34,863 nucleotides of DNA, from the NCBI RefSeq assembly GCF_003122205.1, contig NZ_QEYE01000030.1, positions 1 to 34,863 of the forward strand, written 5' to 3'. The position numbers and the translations under genes are program-made. Below the pieces are notes generated by a model. The model had not been told where the DNA came from. It saw nothing but the letters and a program-made list of their open reading frames with translations, and did not search any database. Origin of the DNA: Maritimibacter sp. 55A14. Lineage in GTDB: Bacteria; Pseudomonadota; Alphaproteobacteria; Rhodobacterales; Rhodobacteraceae. Shown here in pieces: positions 14,930 through 22,060 of this stretch (position 1 is the first letter of the stretch; every line of letters begins with the position of its first letter).

Positions 14930-17107
14930 ATGACCAACGCCACGCTCCACGCTCCCGCCCCAGATGTCGCCAGCCGCGACAAGCTCGAAGGCGGGCGGCG
15001 CTTCAAGTTGCACACTACCTTCTCCGCCGCTGGCGACCAGCCGACCGCGATCGCGGAACTGACCACGGGCATCGTCGAGGGCGAGCGCGACCAGGTGCTG
15101 CTGGGCGCCACCGGCACCGGCAAGACCTTCACCATGGCCCGCGTGATCGAGGAGACCCAGCGCCCGGCGATCATCCTGGCGCCCAACAAGACGCTGGCGG
15201 CGCAGCTCTACGGGGAATTCAAGGGGTTCTTTCCCGAAAACGCCGTCGAGTATTTCGTCAGCTATTACGACTATTACCAGCCCGAAGCCTATGTCCCGCG
15301 CTCCGACACCTATATCGAGAAGGAATCCCAGATCAACGAGCAGATCGACCGGATGCGCCACTCGGCCACGCGGGCGCTTCTGGAACGCGACGACGTGATC
15401 ATCGTGGCCTCGGTCTCCTGCATCTACGGCATCGGCTCGGTGGAGACCTACGGGGCGATGACGCAAGACCTGATCGTGGGCAACGATTACGACCAGCGCA
15501 AGGTCATGGCCGATCTGGTGGCCCAACAATACCGCCGCAACGACCAGGCGTTTCAGCGCGGCTCCTTCCGGGTGCGCGGCGACAGCCTGGAGATATTCCC
15601 CGCCCACCTCGAGGACCGGGCCTGGAAGCTTTCCTTCTTCGGCGAGGACCTGGAGAGCATCACCGAGTTCGATCCGCTGACGGGCGAGAAGACCGGCGAT
15701 TTCGACCGCATCCGGGTCTACGCCAATTCGCATTACGTCACGCCCAAACCCACCATGCAGCAGGCGATCCAGAACATAAAGAAGGAGCTTCGCCAGCGGC
15801 TCGACCAGCTTGTGGGCGAGGGCAAGCTGCTGGAGGCGCAGCGGCTGGAACAGCGCAGCAATTTCGACCTGGAGATGCTGGAGGCGACAGGCGTCTGCAA
15901 CGGCATCGAGAATTACTCGCGCTACCTGACGGGTCGCGCGCCGGGCGAGCCACCGCCGACGCTTTTCGAATACATCCCCGACAACGCCATCGTCTTCGCG
16001 GATGAAAGCCATGTCAGCGTGCCGCAGATCGGCGGCATGTACCGGGGCGACTACCGGCGCAAGTTCACCTTGGCCGAACACGGCTTCCGCCTGCCCTCCT
16101 GCATGGACAACCGCCCCCTCAAGTTCGAGGAATGGGACGCCATGCGCCCGCAATCCGTCTTCGTCTCCGCCACGCCCGCCGCGTGGGAGCTGGAACAGAC
16201 GGGCGGCGTCTTCACCGAACAGGTGATCCGGCCCACCGGGCTCCTGGACCCGCCGGTGGAAATCCGCCCGGTGGAGATGCAGGTGGACGACCTGCTGGGC
16301 GTGGTGCGCCGCGTGGCCGATGCGGGCTACCGCACACTGGTCACAACGCTGACCAAGCGCATGGCCGAGGACCTCACGGAATACCTGCACGAACAGGGCA
16401 TCCGGGTGCGCTACATGCATTCCGACATCGACACGCTGGAGCGGATCGAGATCCTGCGCGACCTGCGGCTGGGCGCCTTCGACGTGCTGGTGGGCATCAA
16501 CCTGCTGCGCGAGGGGCTGGATATCCCCGAATGCGGGCTGGTGGCCATTCTGGACGCCGACAAGGAGGGATTCCTGCGCTCGGAAACCTCGCTCATCCAG
16601 ACCATCGGGCGGGCGGCACGCAACGCCGACGGGCGGGTGATCATGTATGCCGACCGCGTGACCGGCAGCATGGAGCGCGCCATCGGCGAGACCGACCGCC
16701 GCCGCGAGAAGCAGGTCGCCTATAACGAGGCGCATGGCATCACCCCCGCGACGATCCGCAAGAATGTCGAGGACGTGATGGCCGGGCTCTACGACGCCGA
16801 TGTGGACATGGCCCGCGTCACCGCGAAGGTCGAGAAGCCGCTGGTCGGCGCCAACCTGCAGGCCCATCTGGAAGGGCTGAAATCGGACATGCTGAAAGCC
16901 GCCGAGAACCTGGAATTCGAGGAGGCCGCCCGCCTCCGCGACGAGATCAAGCGGCTGGAGGCGGTGGACCTGGCGGTGGCCGACGACCCGCTGGCGCGCC
17001 AACAGGCGGTGGAGAAGGCCGGCGAAGTGGCGGTCGGCTCTCGCGGGCGGTCCACGGCGGGGCGGCCGGGGCAGCGCGGGGGGAATGTGAAGCGGGGGAG
17101 AAGGTAG
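14930..17107 (+). CDS. uvrB: UvrABC excision nuclease subunit B
   Basis: A 725-aa nucleotide excision repair helicase-like subunit that receives DNA from UvrA, verifies damage and recruits UvrC. The Walker A motif is GATGTGKT (59-66). The damage-probing beta-hairpin region is [14 protein letters not shown] (about 110-123). Motif II reads VFADESH, the helicase C domain includes [30 protein letters not shown] with QTIGRAARN, and the C-terminal UVR domain reads [19 protein letters not shown]. The C-terminus ends in a basic Gly/Arg-rich tail, common in this group. AGGGA lies eight bases upstream. It seems monocistronic; a low-GC toxin-antitoxin island starts immediately downstream. Confidence 0.97.
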   Translation: MTNATLHAPAPDVASRDKLEGGRRFKLHTTFSAAGDQPTAIAELTTGIVEGERDQVLLGATGTGKTFTMARVIEETQRPAIILAPNKTLAAQLYGEFKGFFPENAVEYFVSYYDYYQPEAYVPRSDTYIEKESQINEQIDRMRHSATRALLERDDVIIVASVSCIYGIGSVETYGAMTQDLIVGNDYDQRKVMADLVAQQYRRNDQAFQRGSFRVRGDSLEIFPAHLEDRAWKLSFFGEDLESITEFDPLTGEKTGDFDRIRVYANSHYVTPKPTMQQAIQNIKKELRQRLDQLVGEGKLLEAQRLEQRSNFDLEMLEATGVCNGIENYSRYLTGRAPGEPPPTLFEYIPDNAIVFADESHVSVPQIGGMYRGDYRRKFTLAEHGFRLPSCMDNRPLKFEEWDAMRPQSVFVSATPAAWELEQTGGVFTEQVIRPTGLLDPPVEIRPVEMQVDDLLGVVRRVADAGYRTLVTTLTKRMAEDLTEYLHEQGIRVRYMHSDIDTLERIEILRDLRLGAFDVLVGINLLREGLDIPECGLVAILDADKEGFLRSETSLIQTIGRAARNADGRVIMYADRVTGSMERAIGETDRRREKQVAYNEAHGITPATIRKNVEDVMAGLYDADVDMARVTAKVEKPLVGANLQAHLEGLKSDMLKAAENLEFEEAARLRDEIKRLEAVDLAVADDPLARQQAVEKAGEVAVGSRGRSTAGRPGQRGGNVKRGRR

Positions 17108-17111
17108 AAAA

Positions 17112-17132
17112 CATTTCCTATGCTTGGAAATG
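17112..17132 (+). promoter_or_regulatory. Putative operator: 7-7-7 inverted repeat before the antitoxin gene
   Basis: CATTTCC and GGAAATG form a perfect inverted repeat around a seven-base spacer, ending 29 bp before the antitoxin ATG. GATAAA just downstream (17136-17141) could be a -10 box. Antitoxins with N-terminal DNA-binding domains commonly autoregulate at such repeats. The absence of a T-tract argues against a uvrB terminator. Confidence 0.4.
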
Positions 17133-17161
17133 GACGATAAACCACCTGCAGGAGGAATAGC

Positions 17162-17839
17162 ATGCCGCTAGATGATACGATTCTCGGAAAAGGTGTTTAC
17201 ACGCCTAGCGAAGCAGCTCGTCTCGTCGGCACCAACGCACAACAGGTGTTGCGTTGGACTCGTGGAAGTGGGCCTAACGAGCCACTTTGGCATGCACATT
17301 ATCAGTTTCTTGACAAAGACGTCACGGAAATTAGTTTTCTCGACTTGATTGAGGTCCGTGTAGTAAATGCCCTCCGCCAAGCAAAAATTTCCCTGCAATC
17401 TATCCGATTCGCAATTTCCTTTGCGCGAGAGAAGTATGGAATAGACCGCCCCTTAGCCTCCCAGTCATTTAAAACCGACGGCACTGAAATTCTCATGGAA
17501 GCAGTCGAGAACGATGGCGAATATGTGAGTTTATCAAAGAAACGGCCAGGGCAGAAGGTTTTCCGTGAGATTATTTCACAGTCTCTAAATGATCTTGAAT
17601 ATGAAGGCGAGTTCGCAGCGCGCTGGCGTCCCAAAGGTTATTCCTCGGTTATCATTGATCCTGAGAGACACTTCGGCGATCCAATTTTGGATGCTTACGG
17701 CATATCAACGTCGATAATTTACAATGAATTCAACGAATTCAATGACTTACGATACTTATCTCGAATTTACGAGGTCCCCACCAAAGACTTGCAGGTTTGT
17801 ATACTGTTCGAACGCAGTTTAGACGAGGCACATGGTTAA
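17162..17839 (+). CDS. DUF433-type antitoxin with MerR-like HTH
   Basis: A 225-aa protein. Residues about 12-35 (VYTPSEAARLVGTNAQQVLRW) look like a MerR-type winged HTH recognition segment. The C-terminal part, starting around VIIDPERHFGDPILDAYGIS, resembles a DUF433 domain, which in other genomes partners PIN-like (DUF5615-type) toxins. The downstream gene begins eight bases before this one ends, as expected for a toxin-antitoxin pair. A strong AGGAGGA site lies just upstream. Composition is unlike its neighbours: hand counts of three 60-base lines give 48%, 40% and 30% GC against 68% in a uvrB line, a sign of horizontal transfer. A short internal duplication encodes NEFNEF (about 17724-17741). 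Confidence 0.75.
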   Translation: MPLDDTILGKGVYTPSEAARLVGTNAQQVLRWTRGSGPNEPLWHAHYQFLDKDVTEISFLDLIEVRVVNALRQAKISLQSIRFAISFAREKYGIDRPLASQSFKTDGTEILMEAVENDGEYVSLSKKRPGQKVFREIISQSLNDLEYEGEFAARWRPKGYSSVIIDPERHFGDPILDAYGISTSIIYNEFNEFNDLRYLSRIYEVPTKDLQVCILFERSLDEAHG

Positions 17840-18222
17840 GGTTCTATTCGACCATAATATGCCTCCAAGTATTGCAAGGGCGTTGAACGAGCTTGTCACA
17901 ATTGAAGGCCACGAAGCCCACGCGCTGCGTGAGAAGTTTCCAGAAAACACTTCCGACATTGATTACTTCAACAAATTAGGGCGAGATTGGATAGTCGTAT
18001 CGAAGGATCTTCAGAACTCTCGCAAAAAAAGCGGAACGGGCAGCTATCCTTCGCAACAAGATAGTAGCGTTCTATCTCTCTCCCAGTCTGCAAAGAAAGA
18101 AAATCGGCGAACAAGCAGCAGCCATACTCTGGCACTGGGATAAGATGCTGGCACAGCGCGCAACCCTCGAAAACGGCCTATTTCAATTACCTGAAAACAA
18201 ATCAAGATTCAAAACCCTTTAA
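17832..18222 (+). pseudogene. PIN-like toxin gene, frameshifted at an A7 run
   Basis: The frame opens MVKVLFDHNMPPSIARAL, with the acidic residue and strand of a PIN-like ribonuclease toxin, and continues to DWIVVSKDLQ. As written it shifts at seven consecutive A (18024-18030) and ends at 18143 with an Arg/Ser-rich nonsense tail (103 aa). Removing one A restores a coherent continuation (AERAAILRNKIVAFYLSPSL ... LFQLPENKSRFKTL) ending at 18222, for 129 aa in total, the size expected for the family. This may be a real inactivation, a slippage-based switch or a sequencing error in the homopolymer. It overlaps the antitoxin gene by eight bases and shares its low GC. Confidence 0.75.
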
Positions 18223-18394
18223 CAAAGTGCGACTCGCGGCAACCCCGACGTTCCAAGGGCCTGCGGCCTTGAATCCGGGCCGGGTCTGCCGCTCAAGCGG
18301 ATGGATGCGCCGCGTCCTCCGCCCGCAAGCCGCGCAACCACTGCCACGGGGCCGCACCTTGCCGTGCGCCGTGTTCCGGGGCAGTCTCCCGGCC

Positions 18395-18865
18395 ATGAAA
18401 GTGACCGAGGACACACCCGCCCGCCTGACCCTGACCGACCGGCCCTGGCTCTTCGCCGGGGCGCTCGTGGCGGCCGGGGTCGTGGCGCTCACCTCGCTTC
18501 TGTCCAGCCCGGGCAGTTTCGACACGGGCGAGCGTGTTGTCATCCTGGTGATCGGGGTCACCGCGCTCTACATCGCGTGGCGCGGATTTCCGTTCCAGCG
18601 CTTCGTCTTCGACCGTGCGACGGGCACTTTCACGCATCGCATCGACCGGCTGGTCGGCAACCGCGTCACCCGCCTGCCGCTGGCGCGGATCGAACGCGCG
18701 GCGATCCTGAACCTGCGCGAGGACCGCAACAGGATGGAACGCCTGGTGCTGGTCCTGGCCGAAGGCGAGCATCCGCTGGATTGGGGGTATTCCAGCTTCT
18801 CGCGCGCGCCGGTGGAGAAAGCGATCAACGACTGGCTGGGTGCCAGCGGCCGACGGAAGGTCTAG
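18395..18865 (+). CDS. Two-TM membrane protein of unknown function
   Basis: A 156-aa protein with two hydrophobic helices (about 18-36, PWLFAGALVAAGVVALTSLL; and 46-64, VVILVIGVTALYIAWRGF). They are followed by a soluble beta-rich cytoplasmic part (RFVFDRATGTFTHRI, RLPLARIERAAIL, RLVLVLAEGEHPLDW) that is PH-like in pattern. The start (MKVTEDTPAR) lacks a strong ribosome site; a longer in-frame extension of 56 codons is Arg/Pro-rich and rejected. Its TAG stop overlaps the TAG stop of the convergent I78 gene within a CTAG. I do not recognise a specific family. Confidence 0.75.
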   Translation: MKVTEDTPARLTLTDRPWLFAGALVAAGVVALTSLLSSPGSFDTGERVVILVIGVTALYIAWRGFPFQRFVFDRATGTFTHRIDRLVGNRVTRLPLARIERAAILNLREDRNRMERLVLVLAEGEHPLDWGYSSFSRAPVEKAINDWLGASGRRKV

Positions 18866-19134
18866 CCGCAGTCGAGACTTTGGATCAAACCCTGACGGTC
18901 GGTGCGCAGATTGAGCCGCGCGGGGTCATGGTCCATGGTCACCATGTCACCCGGCCCCACGATGCGGACGCGTAGCCCCTCGGGCGGCTCGAACGCAGTC
19001 GCGGATGTACCGACCAGCCCGGCGAAGTGCGCTGCGCCGCAGGGATCATTGGCGGGAGCGGCCTCCCCGCAGCCTGCAAGCGTCGCTGCCAGGAGGCCCA
19101 GCAAATGGACACCTCCCCGCCCCGCGCTCAACAT
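18862..19134 (-). CDS. Peptidase inhibitor I78 family lipoprotein
   Basis: A 90-aa protein. A lipoprotein signal peptide (HLLGLLAATLAGC, lipobox LAGC) anchors Cys22. The mature part matches the I78 (elastase-inhibitor-like) fold: CGAAHFAGLVGTSATAF, then a Leu-Arg-Val-Arg-Ile strand and PGDMVTMDHDPARLNL with a C-terminal LDCG. The usual I78 layout has paired cysteines near the N- and C-termini of the mature domain, and both are present. It is expected at the membrane facing the periplasm as a serine-protease inhibitor. A GGGGG stretch precedes the ATG. The start overlaps the end of a degraded isomerase frame (ATGTTGA), which suggests an ancestral operon. Confidence 0.85.
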   Translation of the reverse strand: MLSAGRGGVHLLGLLAATLAGCGEAAPANDPCGAAHFAGLVGTSATAFEPPEGLRVRIVGPGDMVTMDHDPARLNLRTDRQGLIQSLDCG

Positions 19135-19304
19135 GCCAGCCCCCGCGGCTCCGGCCATGTGACGGAACCCGGAATGCCGGACGAATCGTTCAACTCCAGC
19201 ACCAGATGCGGGTCGGCGGGACAATCGGCCAGCGCCCGGAAGACGGCACGCCAAGGCACCGTGCCCTCGCCCGCCGCGCCTATGCGCTGGGGTATGCGGA
19301 TCAT
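19128..19304 (-). pseudogene. Possible C-terminal remnant of a sugar phosphate isomerase/epimerase
   Basis: A 58-codon frame carries GAAGEGTVPWRAVFRALA, then DPHLVLELND and a final GLAC. This is the pattern of the last strand-helix units of xylose-isomerase-like TIM-barrel proteins (G-x-G-x-I-x-W-x-x-V-F, then LVLEL). The frame stays open a little upstream but nothing resembling the rest of the barrel follows before the ABM gene ends at 19380, so about 200 N-terminal residues would be missing. Its TGA overlaps the I78 ATG. I read it as a deletion remnant whose coupling to the I78 gene is preserved. The assignment rests on a short segment. A 10-bp tandem repeat (TCCAGTCGG twice, 19313-19331) lies at its truncated end. 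Confidence 0.45.
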
Positions 19305-19379
19305 AAGCGGTCTCCAGTCGGGTCCAGTCGGCGCCGAGCCTGCCGCGCCGCGCCGGCCAATGCAAGCGACCGGGGGCGG

Positions 19380-19700
19380 TCAGTCGAAACTCGCCGTCAC
19401 CTCGTACATGACCGGCTCGAAACTGCGGCACAGATCGTGGATGCGGCGGTTGCGCGCACGCATCTCCTCGGTGCGCAGCATCGCCATGAAATCCTCGCGG
19501 TGCTTCCACTGCGAATAGTTGGCGATGCGGGTCTGTGCGTCGTTCACATGAAGTGCCGCCGAAAGGAAGCCCGGCTGCCGCGAGATGAACTCCTCATAGG
19601 CCTCGGTCAGCGCCTCCAGCAGGTCCTGGCAGGTACCGGGCGTGGTCTCGAAGGTGGTGATGACGGTCTGAAGCGCGGCATCCTTGGCGATCGTGGGCAT
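19380..19700 (-). CDS. Antibiotic biosynthesis monooxygenase (ABM) fold protein
   Basis: A 106-aa protein of the dimeric alpha/beta-barrel ABM type. It shows the ferredoxin-like pattern of strand (LQTVITTFETTPG), helix (LLEALTEAYEEFISRQPGF), strand (SAALHVNDAQTRIANYSQW), helix (EDFMAMLRTEEM) and a final strand (FEPVMYEVTASFD). YSQWKHREDF is the typical ABM 'W' block. Family members include quinol monooxygenases and heme-degrading enzymes, so the substrate is open. GGAGG lies seven bases before the ATG. It sits downstream of the universal stress protein gene on the same strand. Confidence 0.85.
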   Translation of the reverse strand: MPTIAKDAALQTVITTFETTPGTCQDLLEALTEAYEEFISRQPGFLSAALHVNDAQTRIANYSQWKHREDFMAMLRTEEMRARNRRIHDLCRSFEPVMYEVTASFD

Positions 19701-19809
19701 GGCTGGTCCTCCGCTGGTGAATCCCGCCCGGCGGCGTCGCGCCCGCCGGGCAGACCCAGCCTAACCGCTTCGCAGCCCGCTGCCCATAACCGACGCGCCG
19801 CGCCGTGGC

Positions 19810-20217
19810 TCAGCGCACCACATGCACCGCGCAAGGGGCATGGCGCACGACCTTGGCGGCGGTCGAGCCCAGGAAATAGTCCTGCATGCCGGGCCGGTGC
19901 GAAGCGATAATGATGCAATCGACATCCATCTCGGCGGCATACTCCAGGATCGTGCGCGCCGAATGCCCGTGCACCACCTCGGCCTTGGCGTCCTTGACGC
20001 CGCCAAGCTCCGCGTTCAGCGACGCCAGCGCCGCTTCCCGGTTCTTCTCGTCGATGCCGGCCGGGATATGCTGTGCGACATAGGGCGGTATGGCCTCCAG
20101 CACCGTCAGCGCGGTGATCTTGCCGCCCTTGTCGCGCAAGGCGCGCGCGATCTCCAGCGCCTCGCCGGTATGCGGATTGTGGTCGCCCGCGATGGGCACG
20201 AGAATATGCTTGTACAT
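19810..20217 (-). CDS. Universal stress protein (UspA family)
   Basis: A 135-aa single Usp domain. The N-terminal strand and ATP-binding Asp are seen in MYKHILVPIAGD. The C-terminal nucleotide motif G-x2-G-x9-G-(S/T) is represented by ASHRPGMQDYFLGSTAAKVV, and the protein ends HAPCAVHVVR. This is the ATP-binding UspFG-like type. GGGAGAG lies six bases upstream of the chosen ATG; an earlier in-frame start adds 19 unconserved residues. It lies 66 bp downstream of the ParA-like gene on the same strand. Confidence 0.92.
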   Translation of the reverse strand: MYKHILVPIAGDHNPHTGEALEIARALRDKGGKITALTVLEAIPPYVAQHIPAGIDEKNREAALASLNAELGGVKDAKAEVVHGHSARTILEYAAEMDVDCIIIASHRPGMQDYFLGSTAAKVVRHAPCAVHVVR

Positions 20218-20283
20218 GTCGGTCTCTCCCGTTGTTTCGTGGTCGAGATTGCCAGCCGCCGGGCGCGGGCGCATTGATTTAGG

Positions 20284-20922
20284 TCAGTCCTCCAGCACAG
20301 CGGCGATTTCCTCGGCCAATGCGGCGATCTCCTGCGCGGCGGGGCCCTTGCGCGCGGCTTCCTGCACGCCCCGCCCGTTGCCCAGCGTTTCCGCATAGAC
20401 GACCCGGTTGGCCAGCACCGTCCGCGCCAGTTCCGCATCCAGTTCGGCGGCCTTCTCGGCGACCTCAAGCCCAAGCCGCGTGCCGCTGCGGGTCCGGTTC
20501 AGTACGACACGGACCGGCCGCCCCTCGCGCCGTGCCAGATCGAGCACGCCCTCGGTCGCCCAGAGATCGACATGGCTCGACGCCACCGGCACCAGCACCA
20601 GATCGGACGCCCGCAGCGCCGGGCGCAGGTCGCTGTCGGCCTTGGGCGGCGTGTCCACGATGACCAGGTCGTGGTTCTCGGAGAGCTTCCGGCATTCCCA
20701 GTCCACGCCCCAGGCCGAGGCGGTGGAGAACTCCAGCCCCGGCGCGCCGTCCATGTGCTCGGCTCGGGTCATGAACCAGCGCCCCAGGCTGCCCTGCGGG
20801 TCGGTATCGAGCACCGCAACGCTGCGCCCGGCTCTCAGGAACGCCACGGCCAGGTTGACCGCCAGCGTCGTCTTGCCCGATCCGCCCTTCTGTTGCGCGA
20901 TGGTGATGATGCGGCCCGTCAT
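20284..20922 (-). CDS. Orphan ParA/Soj-like P-loop ATPase
   Basis: A 212-aa deviant-Walker ATPase. Walker A is KGGSGKTT (12-19), with the ParA-type signature lysine. DTDPQGSLGRW follows the second strand, and the Walker B/switch II region reads LVIVDTPPKADSDLR. The C-terminal half is short and has no N-terminal HTH, so it resembles small chromosomal ParA/MipZ-like or cargo-positioning ATPases rather than plasmid ParA. No parB-like gene is adjacent, so it is not a complete partition locus. GGAGG lies nine bases before the ATG. It diverges from the HugZ-like gene across 114 bp. Confidence 0.9.
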   Translation of the reverse strand: MTGRIITIAQQKGGSGKTTLAVNLAVAFLRAGRSVAVLDTDPQGSLGRWFMTRAEHMDGAPGLEFSTASAWGVDWECRKLSENHDLVIVDTPPKADSDLRPALRASDLVLVPVASSHVDLWATEGVLDLARREGRPVRVVLNRTRSGTRLGLEVAEKAAELDAELARTVLANRVVYAETLGNGRGVQEAARKGPAAQEIAALAEEIAAVLED

Positions 20923-21000
20923 GTCTGCTGCCTCCGACGATTGCTGCAGCGCAGCATGGCACAGTACGGTTTGGATTGCACCTGCTCTTTCGTCGCAGCG

Positions 21001-21030
21001 CTGGCATGTGTTGTGGGCCACGCCTATGCT
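21001..21030 (+). promoter_or_regulatory. Putative promoter giving a leaderless mRNA
   Basis: CTGGCA (21001-21006) and TATGCT (21025-21030) are an acceptable -35/-10 pair with an 18-bp spacer. The -10 ends only six bases before the ATG at 21037, and no Shine-Dalgarno is present. Transcription from this promoter would begin at or next to the start codon. Matches are imperfect, so this is a hypothesis. Confidence 0.3.
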
Positions 21031-21036
21031 CGCGCC

Positions 21037-21540
21037 ATGCCCGGAAACGATGTACCTGAATCTCCCTTCCGTCCAGCCGATGACGAGGCCCGCGCGCTGG
21101 CCCGCACATTGCTGGCGCAGGCTGCGTTCGCCGCGCTCGGCGTTCTCGAGCCCGAAACCGGCGCGCCGATGGTGACGCGCATCGCGCTGGCCACCGTGCC
21201 GGACGGCGCGCCGCTGACGCTGATCTCCGATCTCGCGCTCCATGCCGGCGCGCTGCGGGCCGATCCGCGCTGCTCGCTTCTGGTGGGGGAGCCGGGCCGC
21301 AAGGGCGACCCGCTGACCCATCCACGCCTGACGCTGCGGTGCCGCGCCGGTTTCGCACAGCATGACGACCCTGGCCATGCCGCCCTGCGACGCCATTATC
21401 TGGCGCAGCGCCCCAAGGCCGCGCTTTATGCCGATTTCGCGGATTTCCACTTCGTCACGATGCGGATCGAGGCCGGGTATCTCAATGCCGGGTTCGGCAG
21501 GGCCTACAGGCTGGCGCCCGCCGACATCCTGCCGGGCTGA
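21037..21540 (+). CDS. HugZ/PNPOx-like flavin- or heme-binding protein
   Basis: A 167-aa split-barrel protein. Family-type blocks are ARTLLAQAAFAALGVLEPETGAPMVTRI (read here in shorter pieces: LLAQAAFAALGVLE, GAPMVTRIALA), LTLISDLALHAGALRADPRCSLLV, GDPLTHPRLTL and YADFADFHFVTMRIEAGYLNAGFGRAY. These match the HugZ/pyridoxamine-phosphate-oxidase-like group, some members of which degrade heme. The C-terminal DUF2470 extension of full HugZ proteins is absent. No ribosome site is visible before the ATG. Heme oxygenase activity is possible but not established. Confidence 0.8.
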   Translation: MPGNDVPESPFRPADDEARALARTLLAQAAFAALGVLEPETGAPMVTRIALATVPDGAPLTLISDLALHAGALRADPRCSLLVGEPGRKGDPLTHPRLTLRCRAGFAQHDDPGHAALRRHYLAQRPKAALYADFADFHFVTMRIEAGYLNAGFGRAYRLAPADILPG

Positions 21541-21649
21541 CGCGCCTCAAAAACACGTGAGGGGATAATAACCTCGGCGAAGCTCTTGACGGCGAGGCAG
21601 CGCAAGGGTCTCTGTTGTGCCGCCGGAACGAATGAACGGAGCAATCTTG

Positions 21650-22048
21650 ATGGTCGACTTTCTGCTGCATATCGCCGCCTCTCCGCCAATGGTGCGGCTC
21701 TGGGTCTACTGGATGGTGGCGGTGATGACCTTCATTCCGCTGACGCTCATGCTCCAGGCCGAAACCCGGCGACTCGGCCTCATCCTGCTGCTGGTGGGGG
21801 CGGTAACCGCGGCCCTGATGGTCGGGCTCTTCAACCAGGTCGGCTTCGTCCGACTGCTGGGGCTGCCGCATATTCTGGTCTGGACGCCACTTCTGGTCTG
21901 GCTGATCGCCAAGTTGCGGCGCGGGGAACTGACCGGCGGGCCACGCACGATGATCATCGTCGTGGCCGCGACGATCGCGGTGTCGCTGGTCTTCGACTAT
22001 ATCGACGTGATCCGCTACATCCTGGGCGACCGCGCACCGATGGTTTGA
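21650..22048 (+). CDS. Four-TM integral membrane protein, function unknown
   Basis: A 132-aa protein made almost entirely of four hydrophobic helices (around WVYWMVAVMTFIPLTLML, LGLILLLVGAVTAALMVGL, ILVWTPLLVWLIAKL and MIIVVAATIAVSLVFDY), with short charged loops and a C-terminal DVIRYILGDRAPMV. The start is set at MVDFLLHI, with CGGAG upstream; an ATG six codons earlier is also possible. It is convergent with the acyl-CoA dehydrogenase gene, 12 bp apart. I do not recognise a named family. Confidence 0.75.
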   Translation: MVDFLLHIAASPPMVRLWVYWMVAVMTFIPLTLMLQAETRRLGLILLLVGAVTAALMVGLFNQVGFVRLLGLPHILVWTPLLVWLIAKLRRGELTGGPRTMIIVVAATIAVSLVFDYIDVIRYILGDRAPMV

Positions 22049-22060
22049 GCGCACTTACGC

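Noticed and set aside
14732-17002. 756-codon minus-strand frame opposite uvrB
   Set aside because: uvrB is unambiguous and this frame is its shadow.
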